64,000 nt of DNA from the NCBI GenBank assembly GCA_028711215.1, contig JAQTSO010000002.1:1-64000 (forward strand), written 5' to 3'. Shown here piece after piece: positions 14,562 through 27,870 of the stretch. Origin of the DNA: Endomicrobiaceae bacterium (GTDB taxonomy: Bacteria > Elusimicrobiota > Endomicrobiia > Endomicrobiales > Endomicrobiaceae). The notes below the pieces were generated by a model. It was given only the letters and a program-made list of their open reading frames with translations. It did no database searches and was not told the DNA's origin. Position 1 is the stretch's first letter. Each line of letters begins with the position of its first letter. The translations under genes and the position numbers were made by a program.

Positions 14562-15677
14562 ATGAAAGTAATATGTTCAAAAGATGAGTTATTAAAAGGG
14601 ATGCAATTGGTTCAGCCGGTAATAACATCAAAAGCAACTCTCCCGGTACTTTCAAATTTTTTGTTTGAGACAGACGGACAAAAAATAAAATTATCAGCAA
14701 CAGATTTGGAGATAGGAGTAAACTGCTATATAAAAGCAGACGTACAAAAAGAAGGCGGAATTACAATACCGGCAAAGAGATTTGCTGATATTATAAGAGA
14801 ATTACCTAACGGAGATATTGAAATAAAATCAGATGAAACAAAACAAATAAATATAAAATCTGCAAAATCAAAGTTTACATTGATGGGGATAGATAAGAAA
14901 GAATATCCGACATTACCGGAATTTCCTAAAGATAATATTATTAAAATATCTACAAAAACAATCAGTTCAATGTTAAAAAAAACAATATTTGCCGTTTCTA
15001 AAGATGAACAGAGATATGTTTTAAACGGCGTTTTTTTAATAATAGACAAAGGTGAAATAAAAACAGTTTCAACAGACGGCAGACGGCTTGCATATATTTG
15101 TGAAAAAGTAGCAGATACTGCGATATCAGGCAAATCAATAATTCCGACAAAAGCAGTTGCCGATATTTTAAGATTAATTTCTTTAAATGAAGCGGTTGAA
15201 GAAATTACTTTGGGTTTTTCCGATAACCAGATTGCAATAGAAATCGGCGATATAACATTTCAGGCAAATTTAATAGAGGGCGTATTTCCCAATTACGAAC
15301 AGGTTATTCCGAAAAAAGCCAATTCAAAAATTAAAATAAAAGCGGAAGATATGATGGCTGCGGTAAAACAAATGGCGCCTCTCACAAGCGGAAAAATTGC
15401 ATCTGACAAATCTTCGGCAATTAAACTTAGTTTTGAAAAAAATAAACTTGCAATTTCTGCAAATACGGCGGGACTAGGGTCCGGTGAAACAGAAATTGAA
15501 ATAGAATATTCCGGCGAACAAATAGATATAAATTTTAATCCGAGTTATATAAAAGATATCCTTCAAAATATAGAAGACAAAAACGTAGTATTCTCATATA
15601 CAACATCACAAAATCCGATTGTTCTGACACCGGAAAATAATGAAAATTATATCTGTGTTGTTATGCCGATGAGATAG
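14562..15677 (+). CDS. dnaN: DNA polymerase III beta subunit (sliding clamp)
   Basis: 371 residues, normal for the family (about 365-380). Forms the ring that tethers the replicative polymerase. Start MKVICSKDELLKGMQLVQPVI and the strand TLPVLSNFLFET are typical of clamp domain 1. STDGRRLAYI marks domain 2, and the C-terminal end VVMPMR is the family's usual closing motif. GGGAGG ribosome site upstream. Position directly after dnaA is the common arrangement. The next gene is DciA-like rather than recF. Confidence 0.97.
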   Translation: MKVICSKDELLKGMQLVQPVITSKATLPVLSNFLFETDGQKIKLSATDLEIGVNCYIKADVQKEGGITIPAKRFADIIRELPNGDIEIKSDETKQINIKSAKSKFTLMGIDKKEYPTLPEFPKDNIIKISTKTISSMLKKTIFAVSKDEQRYVLNGVFLIIDKGEIKTVSTDGRRLAYICEKVADTAISGKSIIPTKAVADILRLISLNEAVEEITLGFSDNQIAIEIGDITFQANLIEGVFPNYEQVIPKKANSKIKIKAEDMMAAVKQMAPLTSGKIASDKSSAIKLSFEKNKLAISANTAGLGSGETEIEIEYSGEQIDINFNPSYIKDILQNIEDKNVVFSYTTSQNPIVLTPENNENYICVVMPMR

Positions 15678-15685
15678 AAGATAAA

Positions 15686-15967
15686 ATGGATGTTGTTAAA
15701 AAAGTTGAAACATCATCAATAATGGAAATATTGAAAGCAAGCTTAGGAATAGGAGAAGAATATTCCGTTATAATAGCCGTATGGCAACAAGAAATAGGAA
15801 ATGACAAAGTTAAACTTTGCGGATACAAAAACGGCACTCTTTTTGCCCAGGCGCCGTCTACAACATATATCAATGATTTAAATTTACGCAAAAAACAAAT
15901 AATAAAAAAAATAAATCAGTATCTGGGCAAGAATTTCATAAAAAATATTAAATGCGAAATAAAATAA
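15686..15967 (+). CDS. DciA-like (DUF721) helicase-loading factor
   Basis: 93 residues with the DUF721 core: VWQQEIGNDKVKLCGYKNGTLFAQAPSTTYINDLNLRK..., read as WxxxxG, a short strand and a basic helix. DciA proteins load or operate the replicative helicase DnaB in bacteria lacking DnaC/DnaI. The gene lies 8 nt after dnaN and 61 nt before gyrB, the place where it is found with recF in many phyla. It is short, with only the DUF721 part. The family call is good; function follows from the family. Confidence 0.8.
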   Translation: MDVVKKVETSSIMEILKASLGIGEEYSVIIAVWQQEIGNDKVKLCGYKNGTLFAQAPSTTYINDLNLRKKQIIKKINQYLGKNFIKNIKCEIK

Positions 15968-16028
15968 GATGTTCAGTAAGAAATTAATAAAAATATTACG
16001 TCGATATAATCAGTTGAGGGAGAAATAA

Positions 16029-18485
<2,457 letters not shown>

Positions 18486-18533
18486 AAAACTTACAATAGT
18501 AAACAATTTATAATTGATATAAAGAGGGATACC

Positions 18534-21071
18534 ATGGCAGAAGACAAAAACAAACCAATTGAAATACCGGAAGTGATGGCAAATCCAAACATATTGCCGA
18601 GAAATATTGAAGATGAAATGAAAACATCTTATATTGATTATGCGATGAGCGTTATAGTAGGAAGAGCTCTGCCGGATGTAAGAGACGGATTAAAACCCGT
18701 TCACAGAAGAATACTATATGCAATGAAAGAGATGGGGTTAAAACATAGCAGTGCATATAAAAAATCTGCAAGAGTCGTCGGTGATGTGCTTGGTAAATAT
18801 CATCCGCACGGAGATACGGCAGTTTATGATTCAATGGTAAGAATGGTACAGGAATTTTCTTTAAGATATCCGTTGGTTGACGGGCAGGGAAATTTCGGAA
18901 GCATAGACGGTGATTCGGCGGCTGCAATGAGATACACGGAAGCCAGAATGGCAGCTATTGCCGATGAAATGTTGGCGGATATTGATAAAGATACGGTTGA
19001 TTTTACTCCAAACTATGACGGCTCGTTAGAAGAACCTATTATTTTGCCATCGAAGTTACCCGGGCTGTTAATAAACGGTTCTTCAGGTATAGCCGTCGGT
19101 ATGGCAACAAATATGCCGACACATAATATAACGGAAGTTATAGACGGAACAATTGCCTATATTGATGATCCTGAAATTGAATTTTCAGAAATGATGAAAA
19201 TTATAAAAGGACCTGATTTTCCGACAGGCGGACTGATTTTAGGCAAAGGCGGAATCAAAGAATATTTAGAAACCGGCAGAGGCTCCATTAAAATGAGAGC
19301 TAAAACTGAAATTGAAGAAATGAAAGCAAACAGAGAGGCTATAATTGTTAACGAACTGCCATACCAGGTTAACAAAGCAAATTTAATTTTGGCAATAGCA
19401 GAACTCGTTAAAGATAAAAAAATTGAAGGTATTTCAGATTTAAGAGATGAATCAGACAGAGACGGCATAAGAGTAGTTATAGAACTTAAAAGAGATGCAA
19501 ATGCACAGGTAGTTTTAAACCAGCTTTATAAACATACGCAATTACAATCTTCATTCGGTGTTATAATGCTTGCTTTGGTAAATAATAAGCCAAAGGTGCT
19601 CAATATAAAGGAAATGTTGTTTCATTTTGTTGAACATAGAAAAGTTGTAGTGACAAGAAGAACAAAATTTGAACTTGCAAAAGCAGAAGCAAGAGCCCAT
19701 ATTTTGGAAGGTTTAAAAATTGCAATTGACAATCTGGATGCGATAGTAAAAACAATAAGACAATCGCCCGATACAGACACTGCAAGAATTAATCTGATTG
19801 AAAAATTCAGATTATCAAAAATACAGGCTCAGGCAATTTTAGATATGAAATTGCAGCAGTTAACCGGACTTGAAAGAAAAAAAATTGACGATGAATATAT
19901 TGAAATTATAAAGACAATTGAAAAATTTAAATCAATTCTGGCTGATGCAAGAAAAATTTTAAGCATTATCAAGGAAGAACTTATAGAATTAAAAGAAAAG
20001 TACGGCGACGGCAGAAGAACAAAGATAACTATTGCAGAAGCCGACTTTAACATTGAAGATTTAATTCAGGAAGAAGAAGTTGCAGTTACATTTTCACATA
20101 CAGGGTATGTAAAAAGAATAACGGTTGACACCTATAGAACTCAAGGTCGCGGCGGGAGAGGTGTTGCGGGGATGAGTACAAAAGAAGAAGATTTTGTTGA
20201 CAAATTGATTGTAACTTCATCTCATGCCCATATGCTGTTTTTTACAAACAGAGGCAGATTATACTGGACAAGAGTATATGAAATACCGGAAGGTAACAGA
20301 ACTTCCAAAGGCAAAGCAATAGTAAATCTATTGCAATTATCAGGCACTGAAGAAAAAATTACAGCTGCAATTCCGATAACATCATTTGATGCAAAAGAAA
20401 TCAAAGATGAACATTTATTAATGTGCACAAGAAAAGGTATTATCAAAAAAATTGCATTGACGGAATTTGATAATCCGAGAAAAGCAGGGATTATTGCAAT
20501 AAAACTTGAGGACGGAGATGTTTTGATAGATGTTAAGAGGATAGAAAAAAATCCGGAAGTTATAATTGCAACAAAAAAAGGTATTGCAATCAGGTTTAAG
20601 GAACAGGATGTAAGGTCAATCGGCAGAACCGGAATGGGCGTCTACGGCATAGACCTTGACAATGATGATGAAGTTATAGGAATGGAAGTAATGTCTCCGC
20701 AGGATATATTCTTATCTGTATCTGAAAACGGATACGGCAAGAGAACCGAAGTCGGCAAATACCGTTTGCAGAAGAGAGCAGGAAAAGGCGTTATAAACAT
20801 GCATGCGTCCGAGAGAAACGGAAATGTTGTTAACATAATGAGAGCAAATGACGGACAGGTCATGATTATTACCGAACACGGTATTACAATAAGATTAAAA
20901 GTCCAGTCCATATCGGTAATCGGAAGAAATACCCAAGGCGTAAGACTTGTAAGGCTTGAAGAAGGCGACAAAGTTGCGGCAATTGCAACGGTTGTTAAAG
21001 AAGAAGAGGCAGAAGAAACAGAAGCACAGGAAGCACTTGAAACGGCAAAACCGGAAAAAGATGAAGAATAA
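18534..21071 (+). CDS. gyrA: DNA gyrase subunit A
   Basis: 845 residues. The winged-helix/tower core holds the catalytic tyrosine in [12 protein letters not shown] and the region [15 protein letters not shown], where quinolone-resistance changes occur. The C-terminal pinwheel has the GyrA-box-like QGRGGRG, which supports gyrase rather than topoisomerase IV, although the family box usually starts QRRGG. A highly acidic tail ([14 protein letters not shown]) ends the protein. It follows gyrB in one operon, with an AGAGGGA ribosome site. A hairpin follows the stop. Confidence 0.96.
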   Translation: MAEDKNKPIEIPEVMANPNILPRNIEDEMKTSYIDYAMSVIVGRALPDVRDGLKPVHRRILYAMKEMGLKHSSAYKKSARVVGDVLGKYHPHGDTAVYDSMVRMVQEFSLRYPLVDGQGNFGSIDGDSAAAMRYTEARMAAIADEMLADIDKDTVDFTPNYDGSLEEPIILPSKLPGLLINGSSGIAVGMATNMPTHNITEVIDGTIAYIDDPEIEFSEMMKIIKGPDFPTGGLILGKGGIKEYLETGRGSIKMRAKTEIEEMKANREAIIVNELPYQVNKANLILAIAELVKDKKIEGISDLRDESDRDGIRVVIELKRDANAQVVLNQLYKHTQLQSSFGVIMLALVNNKPKVLNIKEMLFHFVEHRKVVVTRRTKFELAKAEARAHILEGLKIAIDNLDAIVKTIRQSPDTDTARINLIEKFRLSKIQAQAILDMKLQQLTGLERKKIDDEYIEIIKTIEKFKSILADARKILSIIKEELIELKEKYGDGRRTKITIAEADFNIEDLIQEEEVAVTFSHTGYVKRITVDTYRTQGRGGRGVAGMSTKEEDFVDKLIVTSSHAHMLFFTNRGRLYWTRVYEIPEGNRTSKGKAIVNLLQLSGTEEKITAAIPITSFDAKEIKDEHLLMCTRKGIIKKIALTEFDNPRKAGIIAIKLEDGDVLIDVKRIEKNPEVIIATKKGIAIRFKEQDVRSIGRTGMGVYGIDLDNDDEVIGMEVMSPQDIFLSVSENGYGKRTEVGKYRLQKRAGKGVINMHASERNGNVVNIMRANDGQVMIITEHGITIRLKVQSISVIGRNTQGVRLVRLEEGDKVAAIATVVKEEEAEETEAQEALETAKPEKDEE

Positions 21072-21097
21072 AGAATTTTAAAGAATATAAAAACCAT

Positions 21098-21130
21098 CAT
21101 GCTACATTATTTTTAAAATGGTGTAGCATG
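21098..21130 (+). terminator. Hairpin terminator after gyrA
   Basis: CATGCTACA (21098-21106) pairs perfectly with TGTAGCATG (21122-21130) around an AT-rich loop; flanking AAC/GTT can extend the stem past a bulge. GTTTATATTT follows. It ends the gyrBA unit before the glycosyltransferase genes. Confidence 0.65.
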
Positions 21131-21159
21131 GTTTATATTTGATTGAAAAACAGGTTTAA

Positions 21160-22689
21160 GTGATGCCATCAAATAAAATTCACATAAACAATTCATTAAT
21201 AATTTTTACAGTTATCGCAGTCTGGTATGCAATAACCAATTTTTTATGGTGGCACATAAATACCCCGATACTTCCGTATTATGATTCATCCGCAGTTCAT
21301 TTTTTAGATATTTTTAAGAATCAAATACTTTCTGCGCCACTAGTAGCATTCATAGCAAGATTCATGTTTTCAATATTTGGTAAGGAGTATTTTGATTTAA
21401 TAATAATAGGTATAAATTATATATTTTTTCTGATACCGCTGTATTTTATTTATAAGATAGGCAAAGAAATAGATTCAAAAGAAACAGGCAATATAGCAAT
21501 GATATTATTTGCACTGGTTCCTGCAATATACGGACTGAGCAGACAATACGGGCATAAAGATTATCATATAATAGCGGCAGTAGCCTTGAATATATATTGT
21601 TTGATAAAAACAAATAGCTTTCAGGATAAAAAATGGTCAGCAATATACGGGATATCTATAGGCTTGGGACTTTTGATAAAGGAACAGTTTTTTGCCTATT
21701 TTTTAATGCCTTTTATATGGGAAGCTATAAATGCATTAAGAACAAAACCTAAAAAATCAACGCTATTGAATATAGTCATTTCGGTAATAATTGGATTTAT
21801 TGTGGCGGCAGTGCATTATTGCAATCCTGATGCAATAAAAAAAGTTTTTACGGATCCTATGGTGCAATCAAAGCCTATATTTGCTTTTGAAAGCATAAGA
21901 ACAATGACATTTGCGCTGTATGATGAGTTGCTGTCGCTTCCGATATTTTTAGTTTGTTTGGCGGGTTTGTGGTATTTTATAAAGCAGCATAAAAACAAAC
22001 ATAAAGTCATTGTTTTATTGTGGATATTTGTTCCATGGACAATAATATTTCTGATGCCTCATTATAAGGTTTCAGAATATTGTTCAGGGTTTATACCTGC
22101 AATGATATTAATAGGTTCAATATTTATATCACATATAAAACGAAATGATGTAAAAAAAATGCTTTTAATTTTTTTGATAACGATAGGGATAATTCAGTAT
22201 ATTAATTTTTCATACTTCCCGGGAGTCGGGCTATCAAAAATATATATAAAATTTCACAGCAGAGTTTTTAAATATTACAATACAAATTCCAAAAATATAA
22301 TGAATTTTGATGCTAACAAAAAATCTGAAAATATTGTACGTGTAGTAGATTTTATAGACAAATTATGCCCTAAATCTAAATTAAGTGTATATATAGATGA
22401 AAAAGCATCCATTAATAACAGAGTTTTAAGATCTTGTATGTTGTTAAAAGATATGAAATGTTTGCCGAGAGACAGAGAAAGGTTTGTGCTCAGATATGAT
22501 CAGGATGCTATTGTTATTGTCGGGGAAATGCCGTTGGTAATAAATAAAAATAAAAAGATTATAAATAAAGATTTTTATATGGCAGCCACAACTTTCTATA
22601 TGCGGGATAGAAAAGGCGAATATAATAAAATCAGGATTTTCAAAAGAAAAAATATAGCAAAAGCAGGTAAAAAAAATGAGTTACAATAA
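21160..22689 (+). CDS. GT-C family membrane glycosyltransferase (GT39/ArnT-like), paralogue 1
   Basis: 509 residues, a polytopic membrane protein with roughly ten hydrophobic segments between residues 10 and 350, then a soluble tail. The first outer loop holds acidic YYDSSAVHF, where GT-C enzymes have their catalytic Asp. GREYGHKDYHI-type sequence (QYGHKDYHII) is shared with its two relatives here. GT-C enzymes move sugars from lipid-phosphate donors to lipids, glycans or proteins on the outer face of the membrane. The stop overlaps the start of the next paralogue by 14 nt. Donor and acceptor cannot be told. Confidence 0.75.
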   Translation: MMPSNKIHINNSLIIFTVIAVWYAITNFLWWHINTPILPYYDSSAVHFLDIFKNQILSAPLVAFIARFMFSIFGKEYFDLIIIGINYIFFLIPLYFIYKIGKEIDSKETGNIAMILFALVPAIYGLSRQYGHKDYHIIAAVALNIYCLIKTNSFQDKKWSAIYGISIGLGLLIKEQFFAYFLMPFIWEAINALRTKPKKSTLLNIVISVIIGFIVAAVHYCNPDAIKKVFTDPMVQSKPIFAFESIRTMTFALYDELLSLPIFLVCLAGLWYFIKQHKNKHKVIVLLWIFVPWTIIFLMPHYKVSEYCSGFIPAMILIGSIFISHIKRNDVKKMLLIFLITIGIIQYINFSYFPGVGLSKIYIKFHSRVFKYYNTNSKNIMNFDANKKSENIVRVVDFIDKLCPKSKLSVYIDEKASINNRVLRSCMLLKDMKCLPRDRERFVLRYDQDAIVIVGEMPLVINKNKKIINKDFYMAATTFYMRDRKGEYNKIRIFKRKNIAKAGKKNELQ

Positions 22690-24280
22690 AACCATTAAAT
22701 TTGATAATTCGGCAATAATTTTTGTAATTATTGCAGTTTGGTATGCAGTAACTAATTTTTTATGGTGGAAACTCAATACTCCGAATTTTCCTTGTTATGA
22801 TTCGGCAGCCGTTCATTTCCTATATATTTTTAATCCAAATAAAAGCAATAATCCGTTAATAATATGGATTTTTGATTTTTTGCTTTCTGTTTTCGGCAAT
22901 AAAAATGTTGATGCCGTAACAGTCTGCGTAAATTATATATTTTTTTTAATCCCGTTATATTTTATTTATAAAACGGGTAAAGAAATAGATTCAAAAGAAA
23001 CGGGCAACACGGCAATGATATTATTTGCGCTGGTTCCTGCCGTATACGGGCTGAGCAGGCAATTCGGGCATAAAGATTATCATCTGATAGCAGCAATGAC
23101 GGTTAATGTATATTGTCTGATAAAAACAAATAATTTTCAAGATAAAAAATGGTCAATAATATATGGAGTGTCGTTAGGAATAGGGCTTTTAATAAAAGAT
23201 ACAATTTTGATTTATTTACTTCCGACATTTTTGTGGGCAATTTTTGTTGCATTAAAAGAAAAATTTGAAATAAAAAAAACAGTAAATATATTAATATCTT
23301 TCATAGTTTGCAGTCTGATTGCCGGATGGATTTCTTACCAACCGTATGCAATAAGAAAAGTTGCATACGATCCGATTACGCTGGTAGCTCCGATTTTCTC
23401 TTTAGAAAGTTTACGGGTAATGACACTGGGTCTGTATGAGGAATTACTGTCATTACCGATATTTTTGATTTTTTTAATAGGGCTGGTGTATTTTTTAAAA
23501 AAATACCAAAATAAAAATAAAATACTTATTTTATTATGGATATTTGTACCGTGGGGGATAATATTTTTTATGCCTCACTATAAAGTTTCAGAATATTATG
23601 CCGGGATAATACCGGCGGTGGTTTTGATATGTTCAATTTTTATATCGCACATAAGACGCAATGACATAAAAAAAATGCTTTTTGTTTTTTTGATAACCAT
23701 AGGGATAGTACAGTATATTAATTTTTCATATTATCCCATGGATTTGTTTTCGAAGCTGCGTATAAAAATTTACGGCATTGATTTGATGTATTATAATACA
23801 GCGACGGAAAATATAATGAATTTTGATGTTAAAAACAGATGTGAAAAAGTATCCAAAGTTATACAACGCATCAAAACGGACTATCCTGCATCTCATTATG
23901 CAGTATATGTTACAATGGAGTCTGCAATTAACAATAAAGTTATCAGGGTATGCATGTTGTTAAACGATATGATCTGTGATGTCAGGAATATTGAAAAATT
24001 TGAGATTATACCTGAGGATGAAGTTGTCATTATTGTAGGGAAATTTATGGAATTAAATGCACTACAGAGACAGGAAATAATATTTGACAATCATCCAAGG
24101 CTTGTGCATGAACTTAAATTTAAGAATACAAGTGTTGCAAAATATTTGGGTCAATATAGTGAAGAACTGAAAAATCAGGTACAATTTATGGATAAAAATT
24201 TTAGTTTCGCCACAAATTTTTATTTTAATGACGAAGTTAATGAAAACAATAAAATTACTATTTACAAAAAAATAAAGTAG
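22676..24280 (+). CDS. GT-C family membrane glycosyltransferase, paralogue 2
   Basis: 534 residues, closely related to the preceding protein over its membrane part: shared blocks include FLWW, DSAAVHF, ALVPAVYGLSRQFGHKDYH and FMPHYKVSEYYAG. The soluble tail differs. A tandem duplication is evident from the order and the 14-nt overlap with the upstream gene. Predicted function as for paralogue 1, transfer of a sugar from a polyprenyl-phosphate donor on the periplasmic side. Divergent tails suggest different acceptors. Confidence 0.75.
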   Translation: MSYNKTIKFDNSAIIFVIIAVWYAVTNFLWWKLNTPNFPCYDSAAVHFLYIFNPNKSNNPLIIWIFDFLLSVFGNKNVDAVTVCVNYIFFLIPLYFIYKTGKEIDSKETGNTAMILFALVPAVYGLSRQFGHKDYHLIAAMTVNVYCLIKTNNFQDKKWSIIYGVSLGIGLLIKDTILIYLLPTFLWAIFVALKEKFEIKKTVNILISFIVCSLIAGWISYQPYAIRKVAYDPITLVAPIFSLESLRVMTLGLYEELLSLPIFLIFLIGLVYFLKKYQNKNKILILLWIFVPWGIIFFMPHYKVSEYYAGIIPAVVLICSIFISHIRRNDIKKMLFVFLITIGIVQYINFSYYPMDLFSKLRIKIYGIDLMYYNTATENIMNFDVKNRCEKVSKVIQRIKTDYPASHYAVYVTMESAINNKVIRVCMLLNDMICDVRNIEKFEIIPEDEVVIIVGKFMELNALQRQEIIFDNHPRLVHELKFKNTSVAKYLGQYSEELKNQVQFMDKNFSFATNFYFNDEVNENNKITIYKKIK

Positions 24281-24321
24281 CAATTGCACAACAGTTTGGA
24301 ATTATATAAAATCATACAATT

Positions 24322-26049
24322 ATGAATACAAAAAATATAAAGTTTTTATCAGGCAATGAAGCTCTTGCCAGAGGAGCATGGGAAGCCGGAGTAAAATTTG
24401 CCGCTTCTTACCCCGGTACGCCGGCAACGGAAATTCTGGAATCATTTGTACAGTACAAAGAAGTTGATGCTCAATGGGCGGTTAATGAAAAGGTTGCATT
24501 TGAAGTTGCATTAGGAGCATCTTTTGCGGGAGTCAGATCAATTTACTCGTCAAAGCATGTCGGCTTAAATGTTGCGATGGACCCGTTAATGACATCAGTT
24601 TATTCCGGTATAAATGCCGGTTTTGTTGTTGTTACTGCGGACGAGCCGGGAATGCATTCATCTCAAAATGAACAGGACTCAAGGCTTATTGCAAAATTTG
24701 CAAAAGCACCCTTGTTGGAACCTTGTTCCCCTTCTGAAACAAAGAAATTTATAAAAATTGCTTTTGAAATAAGTGAAAAATTTGATACTCCGGTGTTATT
24801 TAGAATGACGACAAGAGTATCCCACACAAAAGAAAATGTAGAAATAGAAGAAAGAAAGGAAACAGAACAAAAGAAGTTTGAAATTAATCCGCCAAAATAT
24901 GTAATGGTACCTGCTAATGCGTATAAAAAACATATTGCATTAGAAGAAAAATTAATTAAACTTCAGGAATATTCCGATAACAGCGATTTGAATGTTACAG
25001 AATTAAAAGATAAAGAATTAGGAATTATTTGCGACGGGGTCACATATCTCTATGTTAAAGAAAAATATCCAAGTGCTTCTATTTTAAAACTCGGAATGGT
25101 TTATCCTTTCCCCGATAAAAAAATAAAAGAATTTGTTTCTCAAGTTAATAAAGTTGTAGTTGTAGAAGAAAGCGAGCCGTTTATAGAAGAACATTTATTG
25201 CAATTAGGTATCAAGTGTTTAGGTAAGCATTATACATACAGAGTCGGAGAATTAAAACCTGAAAATATAAAAGATATTATTGAGGGCAATCCTAAAACAG
25301 ATTATCCCGGCCCGTCGAGAAAACCTGTTTTATGTCCGGGCTGTCCGCACAGAGCAGTTTTTGTTGCACTTAGAAAATCAAAAGTTATAGTCAGCGGAGA
25401 TATCGGTTGTTATACCCTTGGGGCATTACCCCCTCTTGCAGCTCTTCATTCAACTATTTGTATGGGGGCAAGCGTTACAATATTTGAAAGTTTTTCAAAA
25501 TTTATAGGACATGATAAAGTTGTAGGAGTATTAGGCGATTCAACATTTGTACATTCAGGAATAACAGGATTGATAAATGCATGTTACAATAAAGGCAAAG
25601 GAGTTCTGTTGATTTTAGATAACGGAACTACCGGAATGACCGGCGCACAGCCAAACCCTGCAACGGGAGTAACGGCAAAAGGCGAGAAAACAAAAAAATT
25701 AGATTTAGAAGCGATATGCAAAGCCTGCGGAGCCGACCATGTTGAAGTTGTAGATTCTTCAAGCGAAACTATAGATATAAAACTCAAAGAATTGCTTCCA
25801 AAAGACCAGTTGTCCGTTTTAATCGTCAGATATTCGTTATGTAAGTTAATAGACAGAACAAAACTGCCGGCACCAAAGTTCGAAGCGGGCAAATGTAAGA
25901 AATGTTATATGTGCGTAAGCGTTGATTGTCCGGCGATTTTTAAGGATGAAGCCGGCAATATTCAGCTAAAATCAGAACTGTGTGCAGGATGCGACGTTTG
26001 CGTTGCGATGTGTAAGTTTAGCGCATTAACATCAGCAAAAAAAAGTTGA
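24322..26049 (+). CDS. iorA: Indolepyruvate ferredoxin oxidoreductase, alpha subunit
   Basis: 575 residues, slightly shorter than many IorA (about 600). Oxidatively decarboxylates aryl-pyruvates to aryl-acetyl-CoA and reduces ferredoxin in anaerobes. N-terminal pyrimidine domain FLSGNEALARGAWEAGVKF...YPGTPATEI; TPP-binding region GDIGCYTLG and GDSTFVHSGITGL. C-terminal ferredoxin domain has two cysteine clusters (CKKCYMCVSVDCP and CAGCDVCVAMCKF). No obvious ribosome site. It ends in TGA, then iorB begins 24 nt later with the in-frame stop described there. Confidence 0.94.
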   Translation: MNTKNIKFLSGNEALARGAWEAGVKFAASYPGTPATEILESFVQYKEVDAQWAVNEKVAFEVALGASFAGVRSIYSSKHVGLNVAMDPLMTSVYSGINAGFVVVTADEPGMHSSQNEQDSRLIAKFAKAPLLEPCSPSETKKFIKIAFEISEKFDTPVLFRMTTRVSHTKENVEIEERKETEQKKFEINPPKYVMVPANAYKKHIALEEKLIKLQEYSDNSDLNVTELKDKELGIICDGVTYLYVKEKYPSASILKLGMVYPFPDKKIKEFVSQVNKVVVVEESEPFIEEHLLQLGIKCLGKHYTYRVGELKPENIKDIIEGNPKTDYPGPSRKPVLCPGCPHRAVFVALRKSKVIVSGDIGCYTLGALPPLAALHSTICMGASVTIFESFSKFIGHDKVVGVLGDSTFVHSGITGLINACYNKGKGVLLILDNGTTGMTGAQPNPATGVTAKGEKTKKLDLEAICKACGADHVEVVDSSSETIDIKLKELLPKDQLSVLIVRYSLCKLIDRTKLPAPKFEAGKCKKCYMCVSVDCPAIFKDEAGNIQLKSELCAGCDVCVAMCKFSALTSAKKS

Positions 26050-26073
26050 CAGTTGCAAACAAAGAGGAAAAAT

Positions 26074-26550
26074 ATGAAAACAGTAAATATATGATGTTGC
26101 GGGACCGGCGGACAGGGAATATTAACGGCATCTGAGATAGTAGGCAAAGCTTCAATGTTTGACGGGTATCATACAAAAAAATCCGAAGTGCACGGCATGG
26201 CACAGAGAGGCGGGTCTGTTGAATCACACTTAAGATTTGGCAAAGAAGTTTTTTCCCCTATTATTGAACAAGGGGAAGCTGATTTTTTGGTGCCGTTTCA
26301 TCAGGGCGAACATGATAGAATGGCGGGATTATTAAAAAAAGACGGTAAAGATTTAATAACAGAATTTTTGGAAGCAGAAAAAATCATAACAGATAAAAAA
26401 TATTTAAACACATATATGTTAGGAGTTTTATCACGATATTTGAATTTATCGCAAGAGAGTTGGTTAAAAGCCATGACGGAAGTTTTTAAAGGTAAAAATA
26501 TGGATAAGAATTTTGAGATTTTCAAACAGGCAAGAGCAAATAAGCATTAA
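26074..26550 (+). pseudogene. iorB: iorB, indolepyruvate ferredoxin oxidoreductase beta subunit, interrupted by an in-frame TGA
   Basis: From ATG 26074, with ribosome site GAGG 6 nt upstream, the frame reads MKTVNI, then TGA (26092-26094), then CCGTGGQGILTASEIVGKAS and on to the stop at 26550. The family N-terminus is typically ...NILLCGxGGQG, so the TGA stands where Leu (TTA) is expected; one base change would explain it. Without readthrough, only a protein from ATG 26155 (131 aa, lacking GTGGQG) could be made. TGA serves as a normal stop in neighbouring genes, including iorA, so a changed genetic code is excluded. No clear SECIS-like hairpin follows. A nonsense mutation, sequencing error or programmed readthrough remain. 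Confidence 0.8.
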
Positions 26551-26560
26551 AGAGGACAAA

Positions 26561-27859
26561 ATGATTTTTAATGAAAAAATGGAATGCGCCGGCAAAGAAG
26601 AATTAAAAAAAATCCAGTCGGAAAGACTTGTAAAACTTGTTGAGTATGTTTACAAAAATTCAGTTGTATATAAATCAAAAATGGATGAACTCGGAGTTAA
26701 ACCTGCCGATATCAAAAGTATAGAAGATATTGAAAAACTGCCATTTACTCCAAAAGACGATTTAAGAGATGCATATCCTTTCGGATTATTTTCAAAAGAC
26801 ATAAAAGATGTAGCTGAAATTCACGTTTCAAGCGGAACGACAGGCAACCCTACGGTAGTCGGTTATACAAAAGATGATTTGGATTTATGGTCCGAAGCTG
26901 TTGCAAGGTCAATAGCATGTGCCGGCGGAAATAAAGGCGACATGATACAGGTTGCCTACGGTTACGGACTTTTTACAGGAGGACTCGGGCTTCATTACGG
27001 AGCGTTAAAGCTCGGGCTTACGATTATGCCTATGTCATCGGGACAAACCAAAAGACAGATAAAACTTATGCAGGATTTTAAGCCGAGAATACTTGCCTGT
27101 ACGCCGAGTTATGCAATGTATATAGCCGAAGAAATGAAAGAAATGGGATTAGATCCGAAAAAGAGCAGCTGGGAAATAGGTATTTTCGGCGCAGAACCGT
27201 GGAGTGAAGGTATGAGAAAATCAATAGAAGATTCCCTTGGGCTTATCGCAACAGATATATACGGATTATCTGAAATATCAGGACCGGGAGTTTCGCAGGA
27301 ATGTACATATAAAGAGGGTCTTCATATATGGTCGGACGTATTTTATCCGGAAATTATAAATCCCGAGACTGATAAACCTGTTAAAGACGGCGAGCCGGGC
27401 GAACTTGTTATTACGACATTAACAAAGCAGGCGATTCCTTTATTGAGATACAGAACAAGAGATATAGTTACAATAACACATGAAAAATGTAAATGCGGAA
27501 GAACTGCCCCAAGAACATCAAAAATAACAGGAAGAACAGATGATATGATAGTCGTAAGAGGTATAAATGTATTCCCGACACAGGTTGAATATGCACTTTT
27601 GCAGGTTGAAGATGTATTGCCAAATTACCTTATAGTTGTTGACAGAAAAGAACAGATGGATAATCTTGAAGTTTGGGTTGAAGTTGATGAAAAAGTGTTT
27701 ACGGATGAACTAAAGGTATTGTCAGATTTAAAGCAAAAAATAACAAATAGTATAGAAAATATTTTAGGTATAGGCGCAAATATAAAACTTGTTGAAAGAA
27801 AAACAATAGAACGAAGCGAAGGCAAAGCAAAAAGAGTTATAGACAGAAGAAGTTTATAA
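26561..27859 (+). CDS. paaK: Phenylacetate-CoA ligase family protein
   Basis: 432 residues, normal for PaaK (about 430-440). Adenylate-forming enzyme joining aryl acetate and CoA with ATP hydrolysis to AMP. Motifs: [16 protein letters not shown] (P-loop), [30 protein letters not shown] with a CKCGR zinc-type site, and [20 protein letters not shown] 26561 with AGAGG is chosen; the frame is open further up inside iorB but has no start signal. It directly follows IOR, the usual pairing, where it may run toward ATP synthesis from aryl-acetyl-CoA or toward activation. Confidence 0.93.
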   Translation: MIFNEKMECAGKEELKKIQSERLVKLVEYVYKNSVVYKSKMDELGVKPADIKSIEDIEKLPFTPKDDLRDAYPFGLFSKDIKDVAEIHVSSGTTGNPTVVGYTKDDLDLWSEAVARSIACAGGNKGDMIQVAYGYGLFTGGLGLHYGALKLGLTIMPMSSGQTKRQIKLMQDFKPRILACTPSYAMYIAEEMKEMGLDPKKSSWEIGIFGAEPWSEGMRKSIEDSLGLIATDIYGLSEISGPGVSQECTYKEGLHIWSDVFYPEIINPETDKPVKDGEPGELVITTLTKQAIPLLRYRTRDIVTITHEKCKCGRTAPRTSKITGRTDDMIVVRGINVFPTQVEYALLQVEDVLPNYLIVVDRKEQMDNLEVWVEVDEKVFTDELKVLSDLKQKITNSIENILGIGANIKLVERKTIERSEGKAKRVIDRRSL

Positions 27860-27870
27860 GGAGGAAAACA

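Noticed and set aside
26092..26150. SECIS element and selenocysteine at the iorB TGA
   Set aside because: No convincing stem-loop follows the TGA, and IorB is not a known selenoprotein; kept only as a question.
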